Positions 53,118 through 63,073 of a stretch of DNA of 64,000 nucleotides are shown piece after piece. The stretch comes from Sphingobium sp. CCH11-B1. GTDB taxonomy: Bacteria; Pseudomonadota; Alphaproteobacteria; Sphingomonadales; Sphingomonadaceae. The DNA is taken from positions 1 through 64,000 of the forward strand of contig NZ_LSJY01000018.1 in NCBI RefSeq assembly GCF_001556865.1, in the 5' to 3' direction. The notes under the pieces were generated by a model. The model ran no database searches. It had not been told where the DNA came from and worked only from the letters and a program-made list of their open reading frames with translations. The position numbers and the translations under genes were made by a program. The first letter of the stretch is position 1. Each line of letters begins with the position of its first letter.

Positions 53118-54073
53118 GCCGCGGTCGCAAGGACCAGGGCGAACAACCCGTCTGCGTCGGTCCATTCCTTTACCGGTTCCCATCCTCCGGCGCTGAGCAG
53201 CAGCCTTCCGTCGCGGGGGCCATATTTATGGCTGCTCTCGGTATGGATGGTCTCGCCCTCCTCCATTTGGAAGCATTGGCCGGCGACATGGAAATGAAGT
53301 GGCCGAACCGCCTCCAGATGCATTTCTATGCGCGCTTTCTGATCGTTCCAGATTGCTTTGTGGGCAAAACCATTGATCGGCAGGTCGCCTTCAAGTTCCC
53401 GATTGATCCGCTCGATCAGGTTGAGGTTGAACGCTGCCGTCACGCCTGCCGCGTCGTCATAGGCGGCGATGAGCCGATCCCTGTCCTTGATCCGGTCCAT
53501 GCCGATCAGCAGCATCGCGTCCTGCCCCAGCAGCGCACGCATGGCCCGCAACAGGTCGACCGCCGCGTCGGGCTCCATATTGCCGATGGTGGAGCCCGGA
53601 AAGAAGCCGAGGCGTGGCAGGCCATCGATGGCGGAAGGCAGGTCGAGCGGCCCGTTGAAATCGCCCACGACGGGCAGCACCGGAAGACCGGGAAAGGCGC
53701 TCGCGAGTTCGGCGCTGCTGGCGCGAAGGAAGTCGCCACTGATGTCGATCGGCACATAAGCAGCAGGGGTGATCGCGCGCAAAAGATGCGGGGTCTTGCG
53801 CGAACTGCCTGCGCCGAATTCCACGACAGCACGGCTTTCGCCGATGGCAGCGGCAAAGTCGGGGCCGTAAGCCTTCAGCAAGGCGGTTTCGGTTCGCGTC
53901 GGATAATATTCCGGCAGGTCGGTGATCTGCTCGAACAGTTCTGACCCTTTGCGGTCGTAAAACCAGATGGGCGGAGTTGCCTTTCGGGAGCGCGACAGCC
54001 CTTCCAATATGTCCTGCCGAAACGCCGGATCGATGCTGGTGGCGAAAGCGGCGGCCTGATCGGTCAACAGCAT
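53114..54073 (-). CDS. egtD: L-histidine N-alpha-methyltransferase (EgtD)
   Basis: Makes hercynine (trimethyl-histidine), the first step of ergothioneine synthesis. The 319-residue protein has the DUF2260-type SAM fold: RKATPPIWFYDRKGSELFEQI, then YPTRTETALLK, the SAM motif VEFGAGSSRKTPHLL, and GFFPGSTIGNMEPDAAVDLL. It starts 1 nt after the egtB stop in the same operon. Confidence 0.93.
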   Translation of the reverse strand: MLLTDQAAAFATSIDPAFRQDILEGLSRSRKATPPIWFYDRKGSELFEQITDLPEYYPTRTETALLKAYGPDFAAAIGESRAVVEFGAGSSRKTPHLLRAITPAAYVPIDISGDFLRASSAELASAFPGLPVLPVVGDFNGPLDLPSAIDGLPRLGFFPGSTIGNMEPDAAVDLLRAMRALLGQDAMLLIGMDRIKDRDRLIAAYDDAAGVTAAFNLNLIERINRELEGDLPINGFAHKAIWNDQKARIEMHLEAVRPLHFHVAGQCFQMEEGETIHTESSHKYGPRDGRLLLSAGGWEPVKEWTDADGLFALVLATAA

Positions 54074-54074
54074 G

Positions 54075-55343
54075 TCAAAGATCCTTCGCGAGCCGCAGCC
54101 CGGTGAACTGCCAGCGCTGGTGGGGGTAGAAGAAATTGCGGTAGCTGGCGCGCATGTGGCCGCGCGGGGTGGCGGCGCTGCCGCCCTTCAGCACGAACTG
54201 GCCGGACATGAATTTGCCATTATATTCGCCCACCGCCCCGGCGGCGGCTCGGAAGCCGGGATGGGGACGATAGGCGCTGCCTGTCCATTCCCACACATCG
54301 CCGAACATCTGCGTCAAGTTGGTCGTGTCGCCCGCAGGGCGGGGACGAGGGCAGCCAGCGCCATCAAGCTGATTGCCACTGGTGGGGGAGATGTTGGCGG
54401 CTGCACATTCCCATTCCGCTTCGGTCGGCAGGCGGGCACCCGCCCAGCTGGCGTAGGCATCCGCCTCGTACAGGCTGATGTGGGTAACCGGCGCGGCGGG
54501 GTTCACAGGCTGGCGACCATCCAATCCAAACCGTGTCCAGCCTTTGTCACTTTCCTTCCAATAGAGCGGGGCCTCCACTCCTTCCGCCTGGACCCACGCC
54601 CATCCATCGGACAGCCAGTGCGCGGAATTGCGATAGCCCCCGTCCTCCATGAAGCTGATCCATTCGCCATTGGTTATGGGACGGTGCGCCAGAGCATGGG
54701 GCGACAGAACGGCCTTGTGACGGGGCCCCTCGCAGTCGAAGGCGAACGCACTGCGTCCGTCATCGCCCAACTCCACCAGTCCCTCACGCCCTTCGATCCA
54801 ATGGAGCGGCCCTGGAAGGTCGACCGGCGCGGCGCTGGGACCGTCGAACAGGGCAGGTTCCAGCGGGTTCATGCAAAAGAGGTGAAGCAGGTCGGTCAGC
54901 AGCAGTTCCTGATGCTGCTGTTCGTGGTGCAGGCCGAGCGTGGCGAGGGCGCGGGCGGACTGCGGCAACATGCCCAGCGCCTTGACGAGCGCTGCATCGA
55001 CATGGGCGCGATAGGCGCGGATGTCAGCGAGGGTAGGGCGCGTGAGAATCCCTCTTAGCGGGCGAGCGTGGCGCGCGCCCTCCGCCTCATAATAGCTGTT
55101 GAAGAGATAGGCGTAGCGCGCGTCGTAGGGCTGATAGTCCGCCACATGATCGCGCAGAATGAAGGTTTCGAAGAACCATGTGACATGGGCCATATGCCAT
55201 TTGGCGGGGGACGCGTCGGGCATCGACTGCACCGTCGCATCCGCGTCGGACAGGGGGGCGACCAGTGCTTCCGTCAATCCACGAACGGCGCGATAGCGTT
55301 CCTCCAGGTCATCCTGACGGGCGTCCATCCAGCTTTTCGCCAT
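54075..55343 (-). CDS. egtB: Ergothioneine synthase EgtB (iron sulfoxide synthase)
   Basis: Non-haem iron enzyme of 422 residues that joins hercynine with a thiol (cysteine or gamma-glutamylcysteine) and oxygen. The DinB-like N-terminal domain carries the HX3HXE iron site (HHEQQHQELLLTD), and WHMAHVTWFFETF supplies another conserved region. The C-terminal formylglycine-type domain has GARLPTEAEWECAA and FGDVWEWTGSAYRPHPGF, ending TGLRLAKD. Start at 55343 (MAKSWMDARQ) is chosen behind GGGAAGGGC. EgtA, EgtC and EgtE are not nearby. Confidence 0.93.
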   Translation of the reverse strand: MAKSWMDARQDDLEERYRAVRGLTEALVAPLSDADATVQSMPDASPAKWHMAHVTWFFETFILRDHVADYQPYDARYAYLFNSYYEAEGARHARPLRGILTRPTLADIRAYRAHVDAALVKALGMLPQSARALATLGLHHEQQHQELLLTDLLHLFCMNPLEPALFDGPSAAPVDLPGPLHWIEGREGLVELGDDGRSAFAFDCEGPRHKAVLSPHALAHRPITNGEWISFMEDGGYRNSAHWLSDGWAWVQAEGVEAPLYWKESDKGWTRFGLDGRQPVNPAAPVTHISLYEADAYASWAGARLPTEAEWECAAANISPTSGNQLDGAGCPRPRPAGDTTNLTQMFGDVWEWTGSAYRPHPGFRAAAGAVGEYNGKFMSGQFVLKGGSAATPRGHMRASYRNFFYPHQRWQFTGLRLAKDL

Positions 55344-55454
55344 GCCTGCCCTTCCCGGATACGGTTGCGCCGCTCTCACACAGGCTAGAAGCGCATGAAG
55401 CGCCCTCAGGTTCCGGACCTGTTCCTTGGGTCATGAAGCAGGATCAGAAAGAAA

Positions 55455-56339
55455 TCAGGCCCGCAACAGCACAGGACTTGCCCGGCAGATGCGGTCGCGG
55501 CCAGCCTGCTTGGCTTCGTACAGCGCTTCGTCCGCGCGGGCGAGCGCCTCGTCAAGGGGGCCGCCGGTCCAGCGGCACACGCCGGCCGAAAAGCTGATGG
55601 GTCGCCCGTGGATCGTCCCGATCGGGTCTTCTCGCATCCGGGTGGCGATGCGCGCCAGCGACCAGCTTGCTTCATCCTCTATGCAGTCCTGGAAGAAGAT
55701 GGCGAATTCCTCGCCCCCCCAACGCGCAATCAGATCGGCGCGGCGCATGAGGGCCGCGACCCGTGCGGCGAAGGCAGCCAGCACACGGTCGCCTTCCTCA
55801 TGTCCTTCCAAGTCGTTGACCCGCTTGAAATAGTCGATGTCGAGCACCGCGATGCAGCCCTTGCGCCGCTCCTGCGGCAAGTCCGACAGTTCGGCCAGAA
55901 AGCCCCGGCGGTTGAGCACGCCGGTGAGCGGGTCTTCATGCGCCGCCTGATGCAGATCGTTCATTCGATCGCGAGTCTCGTTGGCCGCCCGATGCACGCC
56001 GGCATAGAGGGAGCGGATCACGTCGCCCACTTCGGGCAGCGTGGACGGCGGCGTCTCTTTCGCATGCAGCGCGTCGGCAAGGGCATGGATCGGGTTCAGC
56101 AACGCGCCGATGCCGAACAAGGCGAGGCCGGTGCCCAGCATGGTGGCGAGCGTCAGCAGGATGAATTCCGCAAGGGCAATGTGGCCGGTGGAAAAGCCCC
56201 ACAGAAGATAACCAATCAGGGGCAGGTGCGTCGCGCAGAAGCAGAGCGCGAACAGCCGCAGCCGCAACGATCGGGGAAAAATGAAGGATGTAGCGAGATA
56301 GAATTGCACGGCGGCCCCCAATGATGACCGTTTTCCCAT
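55455..56339 (-). CDS. Membrane-bound diguanylate cyclase (GGDEF)
   Basis: Predicted cyclic-di-GMP synthase of 294 residues. Two transmembrane helices (LFALCFCATHLPLIGYLLW and LILLTLATMLGTGLALFGIG region, about 30-80) and a HAMP-like linker lead to a GGDEF domain. The active site is GGEEF (208-212), and the inhibitory I-site RxxD (Arg199-Asp202) lies five residues before it, so product feedback is likely. DPLTGVLNRRGFL marks the domain start. There is no EAL domain. Confidence 0.93.
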   Translation of the reverse strand: MGKRSSLGAAVQFYLATSFIFPRSLRLRLFALCFCATHLPLIGYLLWGFSTGHIALAEFILLTLATMLGTGLALFGIGALLNPIHALADALHAKETPPSTLPEVGDVIRSLYAGVHRAANETRDRMNDLHQAAHEDPLTGVLNRRGFLAELSDLPQERRKGCIAVLDIDYFKRVNDLEGHEEGDRVLAAFAARVAALMRRADLIARWGGEEFAIFFQDCIEDEASWSLARIATRMREDPIGTIHGRPISFSAGVCRWTGGPLDEALARADEALYEAKQAGRDRICRASPVLLRA

Positions 56340-56428
56340 TAAGAATGGAGTTAAACGCCGCCTGAAGAAACGGGGTTAAAACGGCGTTATCGGCCGGACC
56401 GTGTCACCGGTGAGTCGAACCGAGCGGA

Positions 56429-57007
56429 TCAAGTCGCGGACCGCGATGCGCCGGGAATCCATTTCACGTCACGCGCGCCATTGTCGTTCAACCGACGGGC
56501 AAGGACGAAAAGCAGATCGGAGAGGCGATTGAGATAGGCGAGTGCCTGCCGATTGAGCGCCACCTCCCTGGCGGCGGCGGTGGCGCTGCGCTCCGCCCGT
56601 CGCGCGACGGCTCGGGCAAGGTGCACGGCGGCCGCGGCGGGGGAGCCTCCCGGCAGGATGAAGCTGTCCAGCGGAGCAAGATCGGCGTTCATCTGGTCGA
56701 TCTGCCGTTCCAGTCGCGCCACCTGGCTTTCAATGATGCGCAGAGCCCATGGCGCGTCGGGGCCGTCCGTTATGGGTGTCGCCAGATCGGCGCCGAGGTC
56801 GAAAAGATCGTTCTGGATCGTGGCCAGCCATTCGGCTTCCGGGCAAGGCCCCATAGAGGCGATGGCAAGGCCGATCGCGCTGTTCGCTTCGTCGACGTCA
56901 CCCACCGCTTGCATACGGGGGGCGTTCTTGGGCAGGCGCGACCCGTCCACCAGGCCGGTGGTGCCATCGTCGCCCGTTCGCGTGTAGATCTTGTTGAGCT
57001 TTACCAT
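56429..57007 (-). CDS. PduO-type cob(I)alamin adenosyltransferase
   Basis: ATP:cob(I)alamin adenosyltransferase of 192 residues, making coenzyme B12. The ATP-binding motif is IYTRTGDDGTTGLVDG at residues 7-22, and conserved GDVDEANSAIGLA and RAVARRAERSA follow. It forms helical-bundle trimers in relatives. It is followed by no B12 gene in the window; on its upstream side lies the HIG1-type gene 15 bp away in the same orientation, so they may share a transcript. Confidence 0.94.
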   Translation of the reverse strand: MVKLNKIYTRTGDDGTTGLVDGSRLPKNAPRMQAVGDVDEANSAIGLAIASMGPCPEAEWLATIQNDLFDLGADLATPITDGPDAPWALRIIESQVARLERQIDQMNADLAPLDSFILPGGSPAAAAVHLARAVARRAERSATAAAREVALNRQALAYLNRLSDLLFVLARRLNDNGARDVKWIPGASRSAT

Positions 57008-57022
57008 CGGCCAGGGGCGATC

Positions 57023-57256
57023 CTAATGCCCCTTTGCCAGCAGCAATATGGCGACGATGATGATCGCCACCGCCTGGAACAGGATGCGGTTGATCATCAT
57101 TCGGTTCTGTTTCAGCCGAGCCGGACTGGGGCCGCTTCCTTCAGGCCGGTTGAGGTCCTCCTTCGTCGTTTGCAGGAAGGCGATGATGCCCCGGATCAGC
57201 GCGACCAGCGTCGCGATCATGGCGAGGATGAGAGCGATGACCAGGATCGTGTTCAT
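57023..57256 (-). CDS. HIG1-domain twin-helix membrane protein
   Basis: A 77-residue protein with two transmembrane helices (LVIALILAMIATLVALIRGIIAF and ILFQAVAIIIVAILLLA) and the conserved loop ending ARLKQNRMMINRIL, as in HIG1 hypoxia-induced family proteins that associate with respiratory complexes in mitochondria. A bacterial role is inferred. It starts 10 bp after the gluQ stop. Confidence 0.88.
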   Translation of the reverse strand: MNTILVIALILAMIATLVALIRGIIAFLQTTKEDLNRPEGSGPSPARLKQNRMMINRILFQAVAIIIVAILLLAKGH

Positions 57257-57266
57257 GGGTCCGAAG

Positions 57267-58172
57267 CTAGGCGCTTGCGGTCCTGATTCCAACCGGAAAG
57301 CGACCGGCCCGCAACGCTTCAGCGAGCGCGGCGGGATTGACGCCCGACTCTCGCAATTCCGCGAGCGCAATCGATCCGTCCCGCTTGGCAAGGCGCCGGC
57401 CATCGGCCCCGACCAGCAGCGGATGATGGATATAGGCAGGGGAGGGCAGGCCGAGAAGCGCTTGCAGCAGGCGGTGAATGTCGGTCGCCCCGCGCAAGTC
57501 GTCACCGCGCAGAACGTGGCTGACCTCCATCGCCGCATCGTCCAGCGTGCACGACAGGTGGTAGCTGGCCGGCGCGTCCTTGCGTGCCAGCACCACGTCA
57601 CCATGAACAGCGGGGGCCGCGAGGACGGTCCGCGGCTCGGCACTGGCATCGAAGGGGAAGGGCAGGGCATTCCAGCGCAAGGCACCGGTTCGGGCCACAG
57701 CGGCCGCCACGTCCAGGCGCCAGGCATGCGGCTCCCCTGCGGCCATCCGCCGGCTTCGTTCCGCGTCAGCCAGTGCCCGGCATGTACCGGGATAGACCGG
57801 CCCTTCCGGACCGTGCGGGGCGGTCATGCTCGCCTGGATGTCTGCGCGGGTGCAAAAGCAGGGATAGAGAAGGCCTTCCCCCCGCAGCCGTTCGAGCGCC
57901 GCGTCATATCGGTCGAGCCGTCGCGACTGGAAGATGATGTTGCCGTCCCATTCGATGCCAAGCCAGTTCAGGTCTTCGACAATTGCTTCAACATGCTCCG
58001 GCCGGCTTCTGGTTCCGTCTATGTCTTCAATGCGGAGGCGGAATGTGCCCATGCCCGCGCGCGTCATGTCATGGGCCATCAGCGCCGACCATCCATGCCC
58101 GACGTGCAGACGGCCGGTAGGGCTGGGCGCGAACCGGGTCACCATATGCTGTGTCGCGGCGGATGGAGTCAT
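57267..58172 (-). CDS. gluQ: Glutamyl-Q tRNA(Asp) synthetase
   Basis: A truncated glutamyl-tRNA synthetase paralogue (301 residues) that attaches glutamate to queuosine in tRNA-Asp. It has FAPSPTGRLHVGHGWSAL (HIGH region), the zinc site CFCTRAD with YPGTC, RGDDLRGATDIHRLLQ, and the KRDGS motif (AKRDGSIAL), and it lacks the anticodon-binding domain. Met10 is an alternative start. Confidence 0.94.
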   Translation of the reverse strand: MTPSAATQHMVTRFAPSPTGRLHVGHGWSALMAHDMTRAGMGTFRLRIEDIDGTRSRPEHVEAIVEDLNWLGIEWDGNIIFQSRRLDRYDAALERLRGEGLLYPCFCTRADIQASMTAPHGPEGPVYPGTCRALADAERSRRMAAGEPHAWRLDVAAAVARTGALRWNALPFPFDASAEPRTVLAAPAVHGDVVLARKDAPASYHLSCTLDDAAMEVSHVLRGDDLRGATDIHRLLQALLGLPSPAYIHHPLLVGADGRRLAKRDGSIALAELRESGVNPAALAEALRAGRFPVGIRTASA

Positions 58173-58266
58173 ACAGGGCCTTGACGGAGGATATTCGTTA
58201 ATGCTGTCATGCGCTTGTCACGTTGCTGGACGATCAGCGGCGTCGGCAAGGGGGAAAAAGGTTTTT

Positions 58267-58833
58267 ATGTACCATCCCGACCTCATACGACATCCGGAAA
58301 ATTGTCCGGCGCTTGTCCTCAATGCGGACTATACACCTCTCAGCTATTACCCATTGAGCCTGTGGCCGTGGCAGACCGCCATCAAGGCGGTTTTCCTAGA
58401 GCGGGTCGACATCATCTCAAGCTATGAGCGTGAGGTTCACAGTCCCAGCCTCCAGATGAAGATTCCATCGGTCATCGCGCTCAAACAATATGTGAAGCCG
58501 TCCGAACACCCCGCTTTCACCCGATTCAACCTGTTCCTGCGCGACAAGTTCGCCTGCCAATATTGCGGCTCGACCCACGACCTGACCTTCGACCATGTGA
58601 TACCCCGGCGCGCCGGAGGGCGCACCACGTGGGAGAATGTGGCCACCGCTTGTTCACCATGCAACCTGAAGAAGGGCGGGCGTACCCCGCGGGAAGCGGG
58701 GATGAAGCTGCACGTCCAGCCGATCCGTCCGACCAGCTGGCAGTTGCAGGAGCATGGCCGCGGATTTCCGCCCGGCTATCTCCACGATAGCTGGCATGAC
58801 TGGCTTTATTGGGACGTTGAACTACTGGCCTGA
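58267..58833 (+). CDS. HNH endonuclease family protein
   Basis: A 188-residue HNH protein. The zinc-stabilised core is CQYCGSTHDLTFDHVIPRRA followed by GGRTTWENVATACSPCNLKKG (about residues 98-140). PALVLNADYTPLSYYPLSLW at the start and PRRAGG context are typical of a widespread chromosomal family of unknown substrate. The ATG at 58267 is preceded by AAAAAGG. Confidence 0.92.
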   Translation: MYHPDLIRHPENCPALVLNADYTPLSYYPLSLWPWQTAIKAVFLERVDIISSYEREVHSPSLQMKIPSVIALKQYVKPSEHPAFTRFNLFLRDKFACQYCGSTHDLTFDHVIPRRAGGRTTWENVATACSPCNLKKGGRTPREAGMKLHVQPIRPTSWQLQEHGRGFPPGYLHDSWHDWLYWDVELLA

Positions 58834-58857
58834 CGCCTTCTGGCTCCTTTTGGAGTG

Positions 58858-59610
58858 TCAGCCGACCGGCAGCCAGTCCAAGTCCATATCCTTGTGCCGG
58901 TTGGTATAATGGCCGATCTCTTCCAGCTGGCGCATGTTGATGAGCGTGATGCGGCCGTTGGATCGGCTGATCAGCCCTTCCTGCTCCATCTGCCGGATCA
59001 TGCGATTGACGTGGACCGACGTCAGGCCGATCGAATCGCCGATCTCCTCCTGCGTCAGCCTCAGGTCGAAGCTGTCGGTGATGCTGTCGTCCGTGACGCG
59101 CAGCCGGTCGAACATGTCGAGCAGGAACGACGCGACACGGGCCTTTGCCGACGTGCGGCCCAGCGCAGCGAGGCGATCCGTCATCGAGACCCGTTCCGCA
59201 TTGGACAGCAGGAATAACAGCGCGGCGACGCGGGGGAATTCGTCCAGCAGGCGGCGCAACGCATGTTTGTCGAACGGGCACACGATCGCGTCCGACAGGG
59301 CGACGAGGGATTCGGGCGCCTTGCTGTAGATGGTGCTGGCAGACCCGATGAAATCTCCAGGGAAATAGACGCGCAGGATCTGACGGCTGCCGTCGGGCAG
59401 GATGACGAAACTCATGACCCGCCCTTCGCGCAACACGAACAGCTCGGTCACCGTTTCGTTCACCCGCTGGATCATCGCGCCGCGCTTGATTTTGCGGGGA
59501 TTTTCCTCAAGCCGGGATAGTGCCGCTTTTTCTGCGTCGGAAAGGGGCACCTGCTTTGCCAGCCTTTCCGCGAAACAGCCCGTTGCCACCAAAAACACCT
59601 TCTTTCGCAT
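58858..59610 (-). CDS. Crp/Fnr family transcriptional regulator
   Basis: A 250-residue regulator with an N-terminal cyclic-nucleotide-type beta barrel (LFVLREGRVMSFVILPDGSRQILRV, then FPGDFIGSAS), a long dimerisation helix, and the HTH LTQEEIGDSIGLTSVHVNRMIRQM. It lacks the four N-terminal cysteines of FNR oxygen sensors, so another signal is likely. It is divergent from murA across 197 bp; that gap holds a 44-codon frame (59622-59756) which I do not call. Confidence 0.9.
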   Translation of the reverse strand: MRKKVFLVATGCFAERLAKQVPLSDAEKAALSRLEENPRKIKRGAMIQRVNETVTELFVLREGRVMSFVILPDGSRQILRVYFPGDFIGSASTIYSKAPESLVALSDAIVCPFDKHALRRLLDEFPRVAALLFLLSNAERVSMTDRLAALGRTSAKARVASFLLDMFDRLRVTDDSITDSFDLRLTQEEIGDSIGLTSVHVNRMIRQMEQEGLISRSNGRITLINMRQLEEIGHYTNRHKDMDLDWLPVG

Positions 59611-59807
59611 TTGTCGTTACGATGGCAAAACGCCTCAAGCGCCTTTTGGCTGCATTTTTACGTTCTGCACTAAACTCGATCAATGTCGTGGCTCTGCCTC
59701 AAATTATGTTGGCTGGTCATGACGGCGCGACGATAAGCCGCGGGCCAAGCGCATAATAGGTCGGTTCGTCTTGCGCGGTGCGTCACAGACGCTATGAACC
59801 CTGATCA

Positions 59808-61091
59808 ATGGACCGCATACATATTCGCGGCGGAAAAGCGCTTTCCGGCCGCCTTCCTATTTCCGGCGCAAAGAACGCCGCCCTGACGTTGCTGCCATGC
59901 GCGCTACTGACGGACGAGCCCGTGACGCTTCGCAATCTGCCGCGTCTGGCCGACGTCGACAGCTTCGGGCATCTGCTCAACCAGCTTGGCGTATCGACGA
60001 TGATCGAAGGCGCGCGGCCGGAGGATTTCGGCCGGGTGATGACGATGCGCGCCGGGCGTGTCACCTCCACAGAAGCCCCCTATGACATCGTGCGGAAAAT
60101 GCGCGCGTCCATCCTGGTGCTTGGGCCGCTGCTCGCGCGCGCGGGTGAGGCGCGGGTTTCGCTGCCGGGCGGTTGCGCCATCGGCAACCGGCCGATCGAC
60201 CTGCACTTGAAGGCGCTGGAGGCCTTTGGCGCGATCATAGAAATCAACGCCGGATATGTCCGCGCCAGCGCGCCTGATGGCGGCTTGCCCGGCGGCGTCT
60301 ATACATTCCCCGTGGTCTCCGTCGGGGCGACCGAAAACGCGGTTATGGCGGCTGTGCTGGCAAAGGGCACCTGCATCCTTGAAAATGCCGCGCGCGAGCC
60401 GGAGATTGTCGATCTGTGCAATCTCCTCCTTGCCATGGGCGCGGACATAGAGGGGGTCGGCTCCGACAAGCTCACCATTCATGGGCGCGACCGCCTGCAC
60501 GGCGCCACGTATCGCGTCATGCCGGACAGGATCGAAGCCGGCAGCTATGCCTGTGCGGCCGCCATCACTGGGGGGTCTTTGGACCTGATCGGCGCGAATG
60601 CTGATGATATGCACGCCATTCTCGCGGCATTGCGGGACGCCGGGGTGCAGGTCGACACGCACAAGGATGGCATTCGGGTCGCTTCTGATGGCAAGCTCAG
60701 GCCACTTTCGCTCTCGACCGCGCCTTTCCCGGCCTTTCCGACCGACATGCAGGCGCAGTTCATGGCGATGCTGACCTTGGCGGACGGGGCCTCGGTGCTG
60801 ACCGAGACCATTTTCGAGAACCGCTACATGCACGTTCCCGAACTGGCGCGCATGGGCGCGGATATTGCCGTCAACGGTCGGACCGCCGTCGTGCGCGGGG
60901 TGCGTGGGCTGGTCGGTGCGCCCGTCATGGCGACGGATCTGCGCGCTTCCATGAGCCTGATCCTCGCCGGCCTCGCCGCGGAAGGGGAGACGCAGGTCAA
61001 CCGCGTCTATCATCTCGACCGCGGGTATGAGCGGCTGGAAGAAAAGCTGTCAGCCGTGGGCGCCGACATCGAACGCGTCAGTGATGGCTGA
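59808..61091 (+). CDS. murA: UDP-GlcNAc 1-carboxyvinyltransferase
   Basis: First committed enzyme of peptidoglycan synthesis, 427 residues. The N-terminus [20 protein letters not shown] binds substrate; Cys123 ([11 protein letters not shown]) is the fosfomycin target; [16 protein letters not shown] and [18 protein letters not shown] are present too. Its last eight bases overlap the start of the HWE kinase gene. Confidence 0.97.
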   Translation: MDRIHIRGGKALSGRLPISGAKNAALTLLPCALLTDEPVTLRNLPRLADVDSFGHLLNQLGVSTMIEGARPEDFGRVMTMRAGRVTSTEAPYDIVRKMRASILVLGPLLARAGEARVSLPGGCAIGNRPIDLHLKALEAFGAIIEINAGYVRASAPDGGLPGGVYTFPVVSVGATENAVMAAVLAKGTCILENAAREPEIVDLCNLLLAMGADIEGVGSDKLTIHGRDRLHGATYRVMPDRIEAGSYACAAAITGGSLDLIGANADDMHAILAALRDAGVQVDTHKDGIRVASDGKLRPLSLSTAPFPAFPTDMQAQFMAMLTLADGASVLTETIFENRYMHVPELARMGADIAVNGRTAVVRGVRGLVGAPVMATDLRASMSLILAGLAAEGETQVNRVYHLDRGYERLEEKLSAVGADIERVSDG

Positions 61092-62610
61092 AGGCCGGGG
61101 CCTGGCGACGGACCGGGCGGCGCTGCTGGCGCTTTACGATCTCGACGCAGGCGGTTTTCGCACGCTGGACGATATCACCGCTTTTGCGGCGCAATTATGC
61201 GACGCGCCGATCGCGTTGGTCAGCATCGTGGAGGATGTGCGCCAGCGCTTCCTCGCCCGCTGCGGCCTGGACGCCGAAGAAACGCCGCGCGATGTCTCCT
61301 TCTGCGCCCACGCCATGCTGGGCGATGAGATTTTCTTGGTGCAGGACGCTACCCAGGACGACCGGTTCCGGGACAATCTGCTGGTTACCGGCCCGCCGCA
61401 CATCCGCTTCTACGCTGGTGCCCCGCTCACGGGAGCGGATGGGGAGCCGCTGGGCGCTCTCTGCGTCATCGATACCACGCCGAGATCGGAACTCACGGCG
61501 CTGCAACAGCAGGGGCTGTCCCTGCTCGCGCGCCAGGTGATGGTGGAACTGGAGGGCCGGCGGCGCGACCGGGACGTCATCCTGAAACAGCGCCTCGACG
61601 CGGCGGCTGTAGCCGACAGCGACCGCATGTTCCGCACGTTGGCGGACACCATGCCGCAGATGGTGTGGTCGACCCTGCCGGATGGCTTCCATGATTATTA
61701 CAATGCGCGCTGGTATGAATATACCGGCGTACCGGTCGGATCGACGGATGGAGACGCGTGGAACGGAATGTTCCATCCAGCCGACCAGGATCTTGCATGG
61801 GGAAAGTGGCGGCACAGTCTGGCTACCGGCGAACCCTATGAAATCGAATATCGTCTGCGGCATCATAGCGGAGAATATCGCTGGACGCTCGGGCGCGCCT
61901 TGCCGATACGCGATGTCCGTGGCGCGATCATGCGCTGGATCGGCACCTGCACGGATATTCACGAGCAGAAGCTGATGATGGAAGAGCGCGAAATGATCGC
62001 GCACGAACTGTCCCATCGCATCAAGAACATCTTTTCGGTGATCGTGGGCCTTATCGGCCTGTCGGCACGGCAGCATCCAGAGATACGCGGTGTTGCCGAC
62101 GACCTGCGTGATCGCATCCTCGCACTGGGGCGGGCTCATGATTTCGTGCGTCCCCACAGCAGCGAATCGGCGCCGCAAAGCGGGCAGGGACAAGGCCGGT
62201 TGTGCGGCGTCCTGAACCAGATTTTCGCCCCCTATCGGGACGCGTCAGCAAGCCGCATCCTGTTGACCGGTGACGACCCGCTGATCGATGATCGATCCGC
62301 AACACCGATCGCGCTGCTTTTCCACGAACTTGCCACCAATGCGGCAAAATATGGGGCGCTGTCGACCTCTTCCGGTCAGGTCAGCCTGCACGTCTGCACA
62401 GAAGGCAAGGACGTGCGGATCGACTGGCATGAGAAGGGTGGACCGCCCGTCACGCCAGGCGGGGTTGACGGCTTTGGCAGCCGCCTGATGACGCTCAGCG
62501 TCGAGCGCCAACTGGGAGGGCGATTGAAGCGGGAATGGAAACCCGAAGGGTTGCAACTCAGCCTCTGGATTCCGATCCGTTCCATGAGCCGCGTGGCAGA
62601 AACGGCGTAA
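61084..62610 (+). CDS. GAF-PAS HWE-type histidine kinase
   Basis: Cytosolic sensor kinase of 508 residues. A GAF domain (about 22-165, [20 protein letters not shown]) is followed by a PAS domain (about 185-300, [20 protein letters not shown]) and an HWE/HisKA_2 kinase: H-box [21 protein letters not shown]-box [17 protein letters not shown] and G-box GFGSRLMTL. The PAS has no obvious LOV cysteine. It overlaps the murA stop by 8 nt. The convergent response regulator overlaps its 3' end by 53 nt. Confidence 0.93.
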   Translation: MAEGRGLATDRAALLALYDLDAGGFRTLDDITAFAAQLCDAPIALVSIVEDVRQRFLARCGLDAEETPRDVSFCAHAMLGDEIFLVQDATQDDRFRDNLLVTGPPHIRFYAGAPLTGADGEPLGALCVIDTTPRSELTALQQQGLSLLARQVMVELEGRRRDRDVILKQRLDAAAVADSDRMFRTLADTMPQMVWSTLPDGFHDYYNARWYEYTGVPVGSTDGDAWNGMFHPADQDLAWGKWRHSLATGEPYEIEYRLRHHSGEYRWTLGRALPIRDVRGAIMRWIGTCTDIHEQKLMMEEREMIAHELSHRIKNIFSVIVGLIGLSARQHPEIRGVADDLRDRILALGRAHDFVRPHSSESAPQSGQGQGRLCGVLNQIFAPYRDASASRILLTGDDPLIDDRSATPIALLFHELATNAAKYGALSTSSGQVSLHVCTEGKDVRIDWHEKGGPPVTPGGVDGFGSRLMTLSVERQLGGRLKREWKPEGLQLSLWIPIRSMSRVAETA

Positions 62611-62992
62611 AACCAGCAATATCAGCGTCGCTAAGCTCCGGTTCCTCCGTCGCCGCCAGCAACAGCGCTGCTGTGATGCTGTGCGGACGAAAAGGCTTGG
62701 TGATGACCCCCAACGCGGCCACCGAAGCTCCACCGATTTGTGCCGGGTTCGCGGTCACGTAGATGACCCGGACACCATGCCGGGTGGACAATTCCATCCC
62801 GATCTGCGGGCCTGTCGGGCCATCGCGGAGATTGAGATCGACAAGAGCAATGTCGCATTCTTCGGCATCTGCGAGCGCGGCGTCACGATCCGCTGCAATG
62901 GCTTGAACGGTGAAGCCTGCATCTTCGACGATCTGTTCTATTTCCAGGGCGACGAAAATCTCGTCCTCGACGATCAAAACCTTCTTGCTCAT
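62558..62992 (-). CDS. Single-domain response regulator
   Basis: A 144-residue receiver protein. Acidic residues Glu9-Asp10-Glu11 (LIVEDEIF), the phosphoacceptor Asp52 (IALVDLNLRDG), Thr in VIYVTANP and Lys in ITKPFRPH are all present. There is no output domain. It likely accepts phosphate from the convergent HWE kinase, whose gene end it overlaps. The start at 62992 gives MSKKVLIVEDE. Confidence 0.92.
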   Translation of the reverse strand: MSKKVLIVEDEIFVALEIEQIVEDAGFTVQAIAADRDAALADAEECDIALVDLNLRDGPTGPQIGMELSTRHGVRVIYVTANPAQIGGASVAALGVITKPFRPHSITAALLLAATEEPELSDADIAGFTPFLPRGSWNGSESRG

Positions 62993-63073
62993 TCCCAATT
63001 CCGCGGAGCTTAGTCCGACTAAAAAGCGCCACGGTCGTTGGGGTTCCCTCGCAAGAATAATTTTGAATCCACC

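Noticed and set aside
59622..59756. 44-codon plus-strand frame between the Crp/Fnr gene and murA
   Set aside because: Basic amphipathic start but no ribosome-binding site or family; likely chance in a divergent promoter region.
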